Below, one piece after another: positions 1 through 12,043 of a DNA stretch of 64,000 nt. Each line of letters starts with the position of its first letter. The stretch's first letter is position 1. Origin of the DNA: Sambucus nigra (lineage: Eukaryota; Streptophyta; Magnoliopsida; Dipsacales; Adoxaceae). The notes beneath the pieces were generated by a model. The model searched no databases. It saw only the letters and a list, made by a program, of their open reading frames with translations, and was not told the DNA's origin. The position numbers and the translations under genes are program-made. The stretch spans positions 206,391,660-206,455,659 of the forward strand of contig OX422213.1 in NCBI GenBank assembly GCA_949130495.1, given 5' to 3'.

Positions 1-2
1 AA

Positions 3-928
3 TTTAATAAAGATAATATTAAAAAGGATTTTAAGAAATTTGATAAATCAAAGTATGAAAAAGCTAAAAAAATCCCTAAAAAGCATAATGAAGATCTTAA
101 TAGGGATAAGTTGAATAGATGTTATAGTTGTGAAGGGTATGGACATAGGGCTTCTGAATGGCCCACTAAACTAAGGAGAGAGGGTAAGCAACCTATTTCA
201 TTTAATGCCACCCTTAGTGACAGTGATAAGTAATAGGTACCCTATTCCCCCATTGAGTGCAACTTTACCGTGTTCATGGCTAGTCATGTTAGTGAAAGTG
301 AGATATTGTCCGACGATGACATTTTAAAATAAGAAACTTCCAAGGCCTTTGTTTGTGAAGCTCCAAAAGATAATGGTAGTGAGAGTGAAGAAGAGAGAGA
401 ATGAAAGTGAGGAAGAGGTTGAAGAGAGTGAACTTCAAATAGATTTTAAAGAATTATATAAAGAATCAATTAAATTAAAAAGAGCTAATTTGAAGTTAGA
501 ATCTACTTGAAGAGAACGTGTCAAGGTCATTGATCAGAGTGCGTTAGTTGATGACCTTAGGACACGTGAGAGAGCTCTTTGTGAGAAGCTTGAGTTTCTT
601 AAAAAAGAGAGAGATAGTCTCAGAGGTTTAATGGGGACTATGAAAAAGGAGCTTCTTGATTTTTAAGAGAGGAAGAGTTTTCTTAAGTCTAGGATTGTAG
701 AGCTTGAGAAGAAAGCGAGAGACTCAAGTAGAGTCAAATTTGATTTGGAGAGTCGTTCGGAGAAATTAGATAAAATCTTAGGAACGATCCAAATTAAAAA
801 TGACACTTTTGGTTTAGGCTTCTTTACTTGTCATGATTTAACTAATAAATCCAAAAATAATGTTTTAGGAGAATCTTCTAGAAAAACGGTTAAAGTTCAT
901 TCCTTAGGTTCGTCTTTTCACCGAGTCT
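3..928 (+). pseudogene. gag: Ty1/copia (SIRE-like) gag remnant, upstream part
   Basis: In the frame starting at base 3, a lysine-rich stretch leads to a zinc knuckle CYSCEGYGHRASEW (from base 120). The last cysteine of C-x2-C-x4-H-x4-C is replaced by Trp. A stop follows at 231. A Glu/Ser-rich and then coiled-coil region continues with several stops (about 270-720), ending in an open stretch at 745-972 with LDKILGTIQIKNDTFGLGF. That resembles the LDKILG...GLGY motif of plant SIRE-type copia gag, which normally follows the coiled coil. The protein would coat the RNA in the virus-like particle. The reading is broken by stops and by a solo LTR inserted at 934, and it resumes at 3336. Lineage assignment is by motif memory. 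Confidence 0.72.
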
Positions 929-3335
929 TTGCTTGTCACAACCCGGATATAATTATTATAAATTATACTTAAATCATGCTTAAATTATGTGATATGAATG
1001 TGTTATTATTATACCTAATTTTAAGTGATAATTTTAAGTCTAATCCTACTTTCATAAATCATGAAATGTCGAATTATTTACAAACACAAAATTTGGTTAT
1101 TTTCGATAGAAATGTTCCTGTTAGAGACTAGTTTCGACCCTTATAATGTAATAATTGAATCCAGGTAAAAACTATATAGTTGTATATATATGAGTTAGGT
1201 TTGGGGCACAACAAACGGATCATCAAATGAATATCCGAGTAAGGAGTTATACCGAATTTACGAACAAAGGGAAATCTGTCCATTCCCTTTAAGTGGTAAT
1301 TTGTCTTTTACTAAACCAAATGTTTTAATTTGATTAGTTGGCATGGAGGCAGCCTTGGCCGACTTAAAACTCTTCTTCCAACCTATTTCTTCAGAACATT
1401 TAAGCCTAGGTTCAGTTTGAAGGTTTTTTATGCTTGAGGAAAGAGAAAGTAGAAGTTAAGGAAGAAAGGGTTACATTAAAAGCTAGGAAAAATATATACT
1501 TTGAAATAAGTATAATACAAGATTAAAACAATATTAACACATAATTTTACCTTGGAAAAATTCCGACAAAATTCTTAAGGTGTTTCCAAGGTAAAATTAT
1601 GTGTTAATATTGTTTTAATCTTGTATTATACTTATTTCAAAGTATATAAATCGTGAATTATTGATTAAAATTACATTATCCTTTGTGATAATATGTATGG
1701 GATCATATGTGAGATAAGTAGTGTTTATAGGCCATATTGCTTTGTATTGAAACCCCTTGTATTCAAACTTGCATATGTTTTTGTGTGCTTACTGTAATTG
1801 AGAAATTCCAATTGGATATGAAATTAGACTCGTATAGTCATATCATATCCTAAAATTAGAATTTATCTCCCTGTGGTTAGGCCTTAATGATGATTTCAAG
1901 TTGGTACATAGTTTCTATTTGTATATTTTATTTCGGTATGTCCTGAGTTTAGTCAAGCGTTTGACATAGCAAATGAATTCAAAAAATTATGAAACTTTAA
2001 TTATGTACTATTCAGTATGTTTAATGAAAATAGGTTGAAAATCATGAAAAGTTATTTTGGATAAAAATTATGAAAATTCTTGGAAGTTGAAGGAACAATA
2101 GAGGAGCTTGTAGGGAAGATTTCTTGTGTTGTAAAGAAATGGTCATAACTTGCTCTTGGAAGCTTGAAAAATTACATCATCACTTGTACTGGAAAGTATA
2201 TTCATATATGTTTTCATATTGATAAGGTTGGAGAGCTGTATTTATAAAATTTAGGAATATAGGATGGTTGAGTATAGAGGACAATAAATTGAGGCCATAC
2301 TGGATAACCCATAAAAGAATATTGTTATCTCCCCTTTCCAAAGAGTATTTTGAGTACATGTTTCATGTGTGTATACATTGAGAAGTATGCTTTCATATTT
2401 ACTTGGGTTTAGTTATAAATTCCTTATGAGGTATTTCCTCCGATTGAATGTCCATAACTTTATCAACATGTATACCATTGTTTTGTCTTTACTCGTGTTT
2501 CATGGAATATGACTTGCGTGGAAGTATATTAGTATTATATAATCATTGAAAGTTACATAATTATGTTAGGATAATACTTATAATTGAGATTTAGTACTGA
2601 TTTAGTTGGATTGATAGGTGTAAGGTCTAATCAACCCAGTTCAGCTCCACCCGAAGGAAACATGAATACATAGTTGTAAACCAAGGTGAGTGTACTCACT
2701 AGAAATAGATATTTGTATCGTGTTATTGATATGATCAGAATATAATGAATAAGAAATTGTTCATTTTAGTTTACCAAAATGGGAGGTTACTCCCGGAATG
2801 GGGGAGATTTGCCTATTAATGATAAGGGGTTACTCCTCGACCAGGATTGGGGGAGAATTGTCTATTTAGACATGATATGTGAATCATGATTTGGAAAGTT
2901 AGGCCATTCATTATGAATGAGACGGATAAGTTAATACATAATTACATGGACATGATTTATTGCATTTAAATTCATGCAGTAGTATAGTAGTGATGCATTC
3001 ACTGTGCAATTTTACACTCGGTTCCTATGTTCATATTTTTTTCAGGTAACACGATGTCACTGCCAAATCTAGGAAGTCGGGTTGGGTTAGCCAAGAACGG
3101 GAGAAACAAAGATTTGGCTTAATGTAAATGATGTAATTAAGTTAACTTATCCTTCAAGAAGTTTGTAAATGCATAACTACTTTAATGTTGTAAAAAAAAA
3201 TTTAGTTGTATGGATTTATGTTGATGACTCTGAAATTAAAACTTATGTTTATGGTTTGGCTAAATTAATCATGGTTTGACTCACTTTGACTTTCAAACTT
3301 AATTATAAGCAACTGGGTTGGGGTGTGTCATTACT
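929..3335 (+). mobile_element. Solo LTR inserted in copia gag, with 5-bp target-site duplication
   Basis: The unit runs from TGTCACAACCC at 934 to GGGGTGTGTCA ending at 3330, about 2,397 bp with near-complementary ends. It is flanked by TTGCT (929-933) and TTACT (3331-3335), a 5-bp duplication with one mismatch. Removing the unit and one flank rejoins the copia gag frame into a second cysteine motif, which supports the boundaries. No open frame, primer site or polypurine tract is evident inside, so this is best read as a solo LTR, probably Ty3/gypsy from its length and ends. It contains the hairpin at 1493-1648. Confidence 0.8.
1493..1648. repeat. Perfect 66-bp inverted repeat with 24-bp spacer
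   Basis: Bases 1493-1558 are the exact reverse complement of 1583-1648, with no mismatch in 66 positions. The spacer is 1559-1582. Arms are about 80% A+T. A transcript would fold into a long perfect duplex. It lies inside the solo LTR, about 560 bp from its left end. No target duplication was seen directly at the arm ends. Confidence 0.93.
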
Positions 3336-3566
3336 TGTTCACATTGTGGTTGAAAATGTCATCTTAGGACGTTTTGTTTTGATCTTCATAGAATTTCTAG
3401 GAAATCCAAAAGTAAGGCAACCGAGGTAGCCAAGATTCCTAATTCCCCAGAATGTCATTCTTCGCTAGTTTGGGTTAGGAGATCCGACTTGGTAGCTTTA
3501 CAAGATAGGATTTTTTATTCTCATTTACTTTCACACGATACCTCCCTTGCTAAATCTAAAGTTTGA
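3336..3566 (+). pseudogene. gag: Ty1/copia gag remnant, second cysteine-motif part
   Basis: This continues the gag of 3-928 across the solo LTR insertion. The reading gives a degenerate TCSHCG-KCHLRTFCFDLHR cysteine/histidine motif with one stop, then a basic segment and a stop at about 3565. Plant SIRE-type gag has a comparable C-terminal CxxC...H...C motif. No protease, integrase or reverse transcriptase follows, so the parent copy was gag-only or had lost pol. Confidence 0.6.
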
Positions 3567-4240
3567 ATGTGTTAGTTGTTTGCATACTCTAGCTATTTGT
3601 TCTTCATATCATATATCCTTTCTAGTTGTATGCATGTTTAGTCATTTTCTAGTCATTGCTTTATCACATATCTCATGATAGAAATTATGACTTGTTTATC
3701 TTTTGTATTATATTCCTTTGATTTTAGTTTGCTTTAAATGAAAAAATACAAAAAGATTTTCTTTATCATTTGTGTTTTATTGTATGAATTATTTAGGCGT
3801 AATAAAAAATACAAATGATTCTTGTTTATCTTTTGAGTAAATTTTTTTTTATATTTCCAAATTGGTATCTAAATTTTCAAAAAAACACTCAAAAAGATTT
3901 TATTTTTGTGCGTATTTTGGTTTTACACACCTTTTGTTGCATATGTTTGTGTTTGAATCCTCATTTCACTTCCATGTGGCTAGAACATTTGGTTAAAAAT
4001 TTTAAATCCTAAAAATGTTCTTCGTCATGGTTACATGGAGTAGTTTAAGTCTGACTTGCTCAATGGATTCACTTTTATATGCCTTTGCACACACATGCAC
4101 GAGCTCTTTTGAATTTTAACTTCACATGTATATTTGAGCTTTGTGAGGTGTTCTCATAACAATCTAGTCATCTACATATATTGTGATTTAGGAGTATATG
4201 TTCATGTTAATTCCGTTGCACGTGAGAATCGAGTGAAAAA

Positions 4241-4274
<34 letters not shown>

Positions 4275-5588
4275 GAATGTGCATGGGGAAGGTAAAGGGC
4301 TCCGAAAGGAAAAATTATCCTTTGCGAGTAAGCCACCATTTGCTATGGACCTAAAAGAAATACATGGTCCAAAGGCCTAAAAGAATATGGCATTAAAAGA
4401 AAATATTTATCCAAGGCCTATTTAGTTTAGTTTGATATATTCATTCAAAAGAAAAGAAAATAATAATATAATTGAGGGAGTTTGGATGGATTGTCAACGG
4501 TTTTGCACAATGTCCGTTTATCCTAGTTGCACTTTCAATGTCATGACTCTATTGGTTTGTAGAATCATCGATATGCTAGGCTTGTATGCATTGTGTTTGT
4601 TTGTTCATTGAGTTCACTTTAACTTGACACATAAGGCTAAATTTTAGTTGAGAAAGTTTTGCAATCAAATGAGAACTCCGTGAACATGTTTAAGTGATTA
4701 GGTTTTAATTCATTGGTTTCTAGTTTACACGCCCCTTCACTTCCGTTTCCATATGACACATTTATGCCATAAGAGTGTGGAAAACTTATGTTATTTTAAT
4801 ATTGTGTCATTTGTGTGTTTATATATTTATATGTGTGTGCTTGTGCATATTTTATATCTATTGTATACATATATATGATATTTTGTTTGTTTTAAGTCTT
4901 TGCCATTTTAGCTAGTCCATTTATGATTTTAATTCATAATTGGTATCTATCTTGTTGCGTATTTTAGTTTGATATCTTATGCCTAGTTCCTTATTTTTCA
5001 AATTAATATCATTTTATCGCATCATGGTTGGTATTCAATAATAATTGTTTGGATTAGTTATTATTTATTGTTACCCGTATGCCTTAATGATCCTATTTCC
5101 TTAAGCATCATCATGTTTTACTTGTTTTCCCATATTTATATCGCCTATGAAGTTTTTAGGGGAATAAATGAGTAGTTTTTTAATTCCTAATCCTTGTCTA
5201 TTCCAGAATAAAAATGGGGAGAATGACAGGGGAGAAATGGTATTTAATCCTATTACAATCGTATCTTAGTTTAGGAGATTTAACTTAGGGGGAGAGCGCT
5301 ATCTTCTTAGGCTGATCATATTTGATAAAGGGGGAGAATTAATTTAGGGGGAGTATTCATTTTAATTGCATTTAATACCTTGATATTCCCTATGCATTTA
5401 ATAGTTTTTTTAAGTGTGCAGGAATTTATTATAGACATTTTTGTAAAGTGGCAAAGAGGTATTAAGTTCTTTTGAGTCAAGCATTATATTTTTTATTTTG
5501 GGTGGGATGTTTTTGAGTCTAATAGAGCTTGACGGACCTTTAGGATTTTTGTTTGGTTTTTGTCCCAGAATAGCCAAAGGGGGAGATT
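3567..5588 (+). mobile_element. Non-coding 3' region of the copia element, with repeated GGGGGAG motifs and polypurine tract
   Basis: No credible coding sequence is seen. The stretch is T-rich, with a TA microsatellite at 4248-4274. It ends in a run of polypurine-like motifs: GGGGAGA near 5214, AGGGGGAGAG near 5288, AAGGGGGAGAA near 5328, AGGGGGAG near 5346, and CCAAAGGGGGAGA at 5574-5586. The last is a typical copia polypurine tract, so the 3' LTR should begin just after it, about 5589. Multiple GGGGGAG motifs in the 3' untranslated part fit a SIRE-like element. Short open frames here are chance. Confidence 0.6.
4248..4274. repeat. TA microsatellite
   Basis: Uninterrupted alternating TA of about 27 bases within the copia 3' non-coding region. 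Confidence 0.95.
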
Positions 5589-5685
5589 TATAAGGACACA
5601 AATTTCCAATTGAGTCTTATGTAGTGTTGACTTAATTTCGGATAAAAACATTTCAGTCATATGATAGTGTTCATGAGTATCCTTC
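5589..5685 (+). repeat. Copia 3' LTR, first fragment
   Basis: It begins straight after the polypurine tract with TATAAGGACAC, plausibly a mutated TG start. It is interrupted at 5686 by the LARD-like element. The LTR resumes at 16962, after the duplicated CCTTC. The exact start is inferred from the polypurine tract. Confidence 0.5.
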
Positions 5686-8600
5686 TGTAATACCCCGTGA
5701 CTTTGGAACTGAGAAATTAAATTTTTGGGGGAAATAAAATTTATTTAAATTGGAGAATTTTAAAATTTGGAAATTGAGCTTCAAAAAGTGAGGATGTTAT
5801 AAAGTATTCCGGATGACGATTCTGAGTGCGCTATTGATTCCGGATGGGTCGAGATAGTCAAAATGACTGTCCTTGGGTTTTATTTCGGTTCCAGAATATT
5901 TTTAAGTAAGTTTGACTCGAATTGGAAAAACGAGTCATTTAAAGTGTGTATTATCATTTAAAACTGGGATTTAAGTTTTAAAGGCTTAAGAGACTTACGA
6001 ATTCAGCCAATCTCATTTAATAGAATGAGAGAAAGAGACAAAGAGAAAGAAGGAAAGAAAGAAGAAGAAAAGAATAAAGAGAGAGGAGAAAGCTTGGAGA
6101 TTCCGGCCAATACGCGATCCCGAGGATGATTCAACCTCTACAATTCTGAGGCAAGTGTTTAATCTTGCTAAATATTTTATTTGTATATTTCATTTAATAA
6201 TTTATGGATAAAAGAATTGGATTTTTGGGTTATATGTGAAAACCTAGATTTTGGGGACTAAAACTTGAATTTGATGTTTATACATGGGATTTATGACATG
6301 TAATTTGATGGGATGAGATTTTGGATGAGTTTTAATGTTAAAATATGATTGAGTTAAAGATTGATATTTGGGTGTTTGGGGAGTTAGGGTTCGTTCAAAA
6401 ATGGAAAAGGGCCAAGATATCTGGTATGGTTGGTCGACCGCGGCCAGGGGTCCGATTGATCGCGCCTTAAGGTAAAAGCCTACTGCATTCTTCGTAGGGT
6501 AAAATTTAGAACCGCGGTCCACCGGGGGTCTGGGGTTGGTCGACCGGTCCTCTGTTTTTAGCCCAAGAATGGGATTTTCTTCTACCCCCATTTATTTTGA
6601 GTTTTATTTTTAGGGGCCTTCTTAATGGACTTATTATGGAGGGTTATGATATAATATTAAGGGATTTGTGCCTTAGGATGAATAAGGGCTTTTGAACTTA
6701 TGTTAGAAATTAATTATGAGGGTAGGGTGCCTCTTTTAGTAAGGAAATGATTGTGGGACTGAATGATAGGCGGATTATATTAATATGATGGTGGTGGGCT
6801 ATCATGAAATGCTATAAATTGTAGAGATAGTCCCTATCTATTTATGTGCATTTGAAGTCAAGAGGTATTGCGGTATATGCTTTATATTATTACCGAATAT
6901 AATAGTTATCTGTGTATTTTTAGCCGAGTTAGTTATTGCATATTTATTCGGAATTAATAATAGATATTCCGAGGTATGATGGGGTTGTAAGAATGAATTT
7001 AGGATGAATCTTGAGGTTTTCAGACTATTAGTTATGTGTATACCTATAGTCGGGAGTACTATTAGATATATCGATGTGCATTCGGATATAGATGAGATGT
7101 ATAGTGATTGTTACATACATTAAACTTTGGGTAAATAACCTTAATGTTGGATATATTGGAAGACTATTCATATCATAAGGGCAATAGATGATTATGCTTC
7201 AAGTGAGGGATCGTATTCATATAACGAATTTAGTGAATACGCTTGGGGACGACGGCTAGTGTATAGAGGATTATGTACACTTATAGCCAAGTTTATAAAT
7301 TTCATGCATACGGACGAAAGATAGTATGTATAGAGATAAATATATAAGTATGTGGATATTTCTATATGTGTGTATAAATGGCGTGAATATATATATATAC
7401 AGTGTATGTGAAAGTTTGATTATACGATGTGATCATATCAATGTATATATATAATGTGATTGATATATATACTTATTGTCTGAGAATACCCAGCACATGC
7501 TATCACGGGAAGTTGCGCGATGAGGGTGAGCCCCTGGCTTGAAGAGAAGGGTGTGGATAGTCCCCAGGTCATAGTTGTCCATTTTTTTATTTGTGTGATT
7601 TTATTTTGGGGGTGAGAAGTCTTGGGTATAAGTAGTTCTCACTTTCCGGTTAGGAACTATGATCGCTTCCTATACGTTAGGATTGATTTTTTTGCCATGG
7701 CGGTGTGATAATAGTCCGATAGGTGGTGACCCTGGGAGAAAGTGAGTAATTCTTGGAAGATGATAACATGGTGCAGTATTTTGGTATCCTATAACCATTT
7801 ATGTTATGTGTATTGCAAAGTGTACATTATGTGTGTTATGTATACGTGGTTATAGAAATTAATGATTGCTTATATATATATTTAGAGAAAATATATATTT
7901 ATATATCCTATGTGTGAAGAGGATATGGAGTTTCTAGGAGGTACATCTTGTTTGATTTCGGTGAACCAGTTGATCAGGGCCGAAGGATCGTACTTAGAGA
8001 CTATTGTGGTTATATCGACCCCAAGGATTTAAATAGAGATTTAATTGTGTATTTAGAGATGGTATTAAATAATTAGGTAGTTGGAGTATTAGGATTTGTG
8101 TGGATGACATAATGGATCCCTACGATCAACATTGTCAAGGAGTAGTGTATTAGGGGGGTTCCTTGTTTGTATTTCGCTTTGCGAGACACCCCACGCACGA
8201 AAAGTAGTACAATATTGGGAGTGGAGATAATTTTTGTCCATAGGAATTAGATGTATGTATATGGAGAATAAATTCTTTATGCTAAAGCTTAATGTTAATG
8301 TGTGACGTATTAAGACTTATACCTGGTTTAAATTAATAATTGGAACCACTAAAGCCTAGTAAGGCATGTATGGGTATATATATTTAGGTGTGATCAGATA
8401 AGAAAGGATTCTTGGGTTATGTTAGGATTGTAGGTCATGCGGGTATAGGCCATGCGTATTATTGGGTAGGTTGTCCTTAAATGTGTTAGGGAGCTTGGTG
8501 ATAATTTAATTAAGGTTCCAGGACACGATTACGTGCGCGCTGTGGATGAGAGGTGAGTTGGGGGTTTGACGAGAGTGCCACTCCACTTTAATTATGAAAT

Positions 8601-9220
8601 AGTGCATTTATATTTATTATGCACGGTTAACACACTTACCGCAAACATTTTTACAACTTGGGCTCTGACCCGTTTATATTTCTCTTTTGGTCTCTCTCTA
8701 TATATATATTGTTTACCACAAGTGTCCTACCGCATAGATACCGGATGCTTTTCTATCCAGAGTCTTGGGACCCGTAGCAGTTGCGGACTGTGGCAGGATT
8801 TAGATTATAGTCTCTTCCTACTTCTTTGAAACTCTAGGTAGGATTCATGTTGTATATCTGGTTTATACCCAAGGGATATTTGTAGCTGTTTATATTTATC
8901 TCTTATGGTTGTAGTACTGTCTGTGACTCGACAGCTTATTCGGGTATAGTTCCTTTTGTGTCCTCATTTCATTTTAATTCTAGCACTTTCTTTTATCGTT
9001 GTACTTGTGTGCATTATACCTTTTCTAGTAGTTCTATAGTGTTGGTTTGTTGTTCGTTGCATGTTTTATTTAAATTTTGGCATCCGCTTTTATAGTTTTG
9101 GGTAGTTAGCCTTATGTATTTTTGTTTTGTCAGTTGATGCTAAGAGTGATCCATTTGAGATTCCTGTTTTATTTTAGTATAGGGATGGCAACCCATTATT
9201 ATTTAAAGCGGGGTGTCACA
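5686..9220 (+). repeat. LARD 5' LTR (3,535 bp)
   Basis: It begins TGTAATACCCCGTGAC and ends GCGGGGTGTCACA; the ends are near-complementary. It holds the conserved block with GAGATAGTC near 5850, a purine-rich stretch (6028-6100), AGGCAAGT...CTTGC at 6149-6168, and GGTCGACC palindromes near 6430-6550. Over the first 237 aligned bases it differs from the 3' copy at 9 positions (about 4%), so the insertion is not recent. Open frames here are not conserved between the two LTRs and I do not call genes. Confidence 0.9.
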
Positions 9221-9222
9221 AA

Positions 9223-9234
9223 TGGTATCAGAGC
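9223..9234 (+). other. Primer-binding site, initiator Met-tRNA type
   Basis: TGGTATCAGAGC, two bases after the 5' LTR, exactly the usual plant primer site complementary to the 3' end of initiator Met-tRNA. Reverse transcription of the LARD RNA would start here. Confidence 0.93.
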
Positions 9235-9726
9235 ATTAGGTTCTAGTGTCCTTAAGATCTGTGCGGGTTTTCTGCGTTCTTCCGCAAGCGTTCTGGATGT
9301 AGAGCCCTCCTATTAGGATTATTGTGTTCAGTACGTTTATCTTCTTCTGCGAGGTGTACTCACTTGAACGACGTTCTGACACAGTTGCTTTCGTCTCAAA
9401 CGTCGCCAAAAATAAGTTGTCCAGGAAGGGGCAAGATGAGAGATGAAAATACCCATAACAGATTTTGGGTACGCTTTGACTGGAGGTATTTTCTTTTTGC
9501 GAATCAGGAGGAGATAAGGAGGATATTTCTAGCGGTGATTCAAGGTGATCTAACGGTGGTCGAGTAAGAAGGATAATAAACTCGAATGGAGAATTCGATG
9601 ATCGATAAGGTAAGAACTGAGGATAACCGAATTATGAAATCCTGGGGAGGTTTAGATGGAGGAACTCATCAACATTTGTTAGGCAACCTGGTGTTGCTGA
9701 CTTTTACCAGTAAAAGGTATGTGGTG
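9235..9726 (+). other. LARD interior, left part, no recognisable product
   Basis: About 490 bp between the primer site and the nested solo LTR. Short open frames (9122-9316 and 9322-9567) show no gag motif and the first overlaps the LTR end. It may be a leader or packaging region. Confidence 0.5.
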
Positions 9727-12043
9727 TGTAATACCCCGTATTTTCATGGCTTTTAAATTTAAGGATTTATTAAATTTAATTGATATAAATTAATTTAATT
9801 TTAATCCGAAATGTTGTTTTAAATAATTACTAGCGTGACAAGAGTTAGTAATTATTGGGAATATATTATTTGTTGCATATTACTGGATGAGTATAGTAAT
9901 ATATGAGATTTATTTTTATAATATTGTCATGTGTGAATAAAATGACAATTGTGGAAATTTAAGTCAGGACGCGCCTGTGTCGTGTCGGGACTAAATGTGG
10001 ATTAATAAAAGTGAATATTTTATAGGTTGTTCGTATGTTCATTTTGAGTGCGCCAACGCGTTCGGAAGGGTTGAGATAGTCAGAAAAGTATACCCGGGGG
10101 TTTGATTTGGGTCTCGGGGCATTTTTAGGCCTAATTAGTACCCCGGGAGGGCATTTTAGTCATTTTGTATTTTTGGGTAATTAAACCCACGAAAATTAAA
10201 GGGGTTATATCAGATGTTTAGGTTATCTCCTAGGGTTAGATAACTCAAAACACTAGAACGACCATTGGAGAGGAGAGGAGAGAGCTCTCAAGGCATTCCA
10301 AGGCTCAAAACTCATCCGTTTACACCGCCGCCACCGCCACCGCCACCGCGTAGATCGCGAGACGGGGAACGCAACCACACCAAATTCAACACCAAACCAG
10401 ATTTTTGAAAATCCCAGGCAAGTGTTTATCTTGCTTATTTCGTTGATGCATCATCCATATTAGTTTAGGAGTTATTAGGATGAGATTTATGGAGGAAAAA
10501 CCCAATTTGAGATGGGAAATTTTCATGTAGTGATGATTTATATGATATTCTGGAAACCCTTTGTCATGTAAAGGATTAAGAGTTTGATTAAGAAAAGAGT
10601 TCTAATCAGATAATAAACCTAAATTGATATAATAAAAGTGGTATATCTATATGATTGTGTATGCATATATTATATACTTGTGAAAATCATGCCCGCGCTA
10701 CTTGCTATCCCTGAGGTTACCGCGCTGGGATGATCTTATCTCGTGTGCCTTATGGGGGATATTGACTCGTACCCTAGAAGATAGGAATCCTAGGTACAGG
10801 CTATCAAATCGGTAGTCACGGTCCTAAGAGACGTGAGGGTATGTACTGACCTCTTGGACTTGGAAACTATGCTTCGCCTCAATATTGTTTGTGTATTTAT
10901 TTATACAGTTCGAGAGTGATTCCGAACTTGTATTCCCTTTAGTACGATTGATACGGGGATTGGATAGCAGAGTATGCCCGCACCATAGTTTTTATGTGGG
11001 GTGCTGTTATGATATATATATTATACGAGTAGTTAATATATATATGAAATTCTGAAATCTGGAACTGCCTACTGTGATTTGATATGTAGGACATGGTTGA
11101 TGACTCAAATTATAAATAATTGTTTTGAGAAAGTATAATATGACACTGGAAAACTTTATTGATTAATAAAGTTAAAAGGAGAACCTTGGTTACAAATTGA
11201 AATCTTACGTTTTAAATACTTGTGTTGTTCAGTTGTAAATGCTACGAATAACCTAAGATAAGTTAAATCATTGGGGAAAGATAGTGTGATATAAGATGAG
11301 ATAAACCATTGGGAAGGTTAGTGCGATAGGAGTGCACATTAGAAGAGAGGCGAGAATTTCTCAAGAGAGTGTCGCACTAATATGTTGTTGCATTGGCCTG
11401 TATCAATTTAAATACTTGCTAAACGAATATTTAAATCATATACACTATCGGGCTCTGACCCGTTTCTATTTCCTTTTCTCTCTTGTATATATATGTATGT
11501 ATTACAGGTGCCCAGATACAGAGGTGTCTTACTTAGGATCCTTTGGAAGGAACGTGCTGCAACTTAGGTGGGAGTTGCAGGCCTATTGTTTAGACGACTT
11601 CATCCATTTGATTCTACTCCTAGTTCAGTTTTATCCAGCAGGGGCATGTGTCACCCTTTTTCTATTATTTAGTTGGTATTGTCAGAGATTGAAATTTTTA
11701 CTTTCAGTACCTTTATTTCGGGATTTATTACTGTCAGGATGTTTTCCTTTAGTGTTGTAAATGTTGGGATTTATTATTGATGATTAAATTCGTGTATGTT
11801 CAATTCTATTTTTATTCTTAATGTGTGACTCTTTAGATGTTAATGGTTTAAGGTTTTATAACCGGATTTAATAAAATGAGAATAAGGTTTTAAATGGTTT
11901 TTACACTTAGCTTAATTGTTTAGGGTGTTTAAATTGGAAAAGTATTTTTACGACAGTGATGCGAAGAATGAACCAACTATTCACCTTGATTTTAATTTAA
12001 TAAAGGAGTGATCGCCCGGTATTTAATTAGGCGGGGCGTCACA
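9727..12043 (+). mobile_element. Solo LTR nested in the LARD, duplication TGGTG
   Basis: It begins TGTAATACCCCGTATTTT and ends GGCGGGGCGTCACA, 2,317 bp, with TGGTG directly before (9722-9726) and after (12044-12048). No interior domain follows, so it is a solo LTR left by recombination between LTRs. It shares with the other chromovirus-type LTRs the block TTTTGAGTGCGCC...GAGATAGTCAGAAAA (10040-10105) and AGGCAAGTG...CTTGC (10416-10434). The 142-residue open frame at 11332-11760 lies in its 3' part and looks accidental. Confidence 0.92.

Noticed and set aside
6244..6591. 115-residue open frame on the minus strand
   Set aside because: Lies within the LARD 5' LTR; the matching place in the 3' LTR does not keep it open.
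11332..11760. 142-residue open frame on the plus strand
   Set aside because: Lies in the 3' part of a solo LTR, has no motif, and is low-complexity aromatic/Leu-rich from T-rich DNA.
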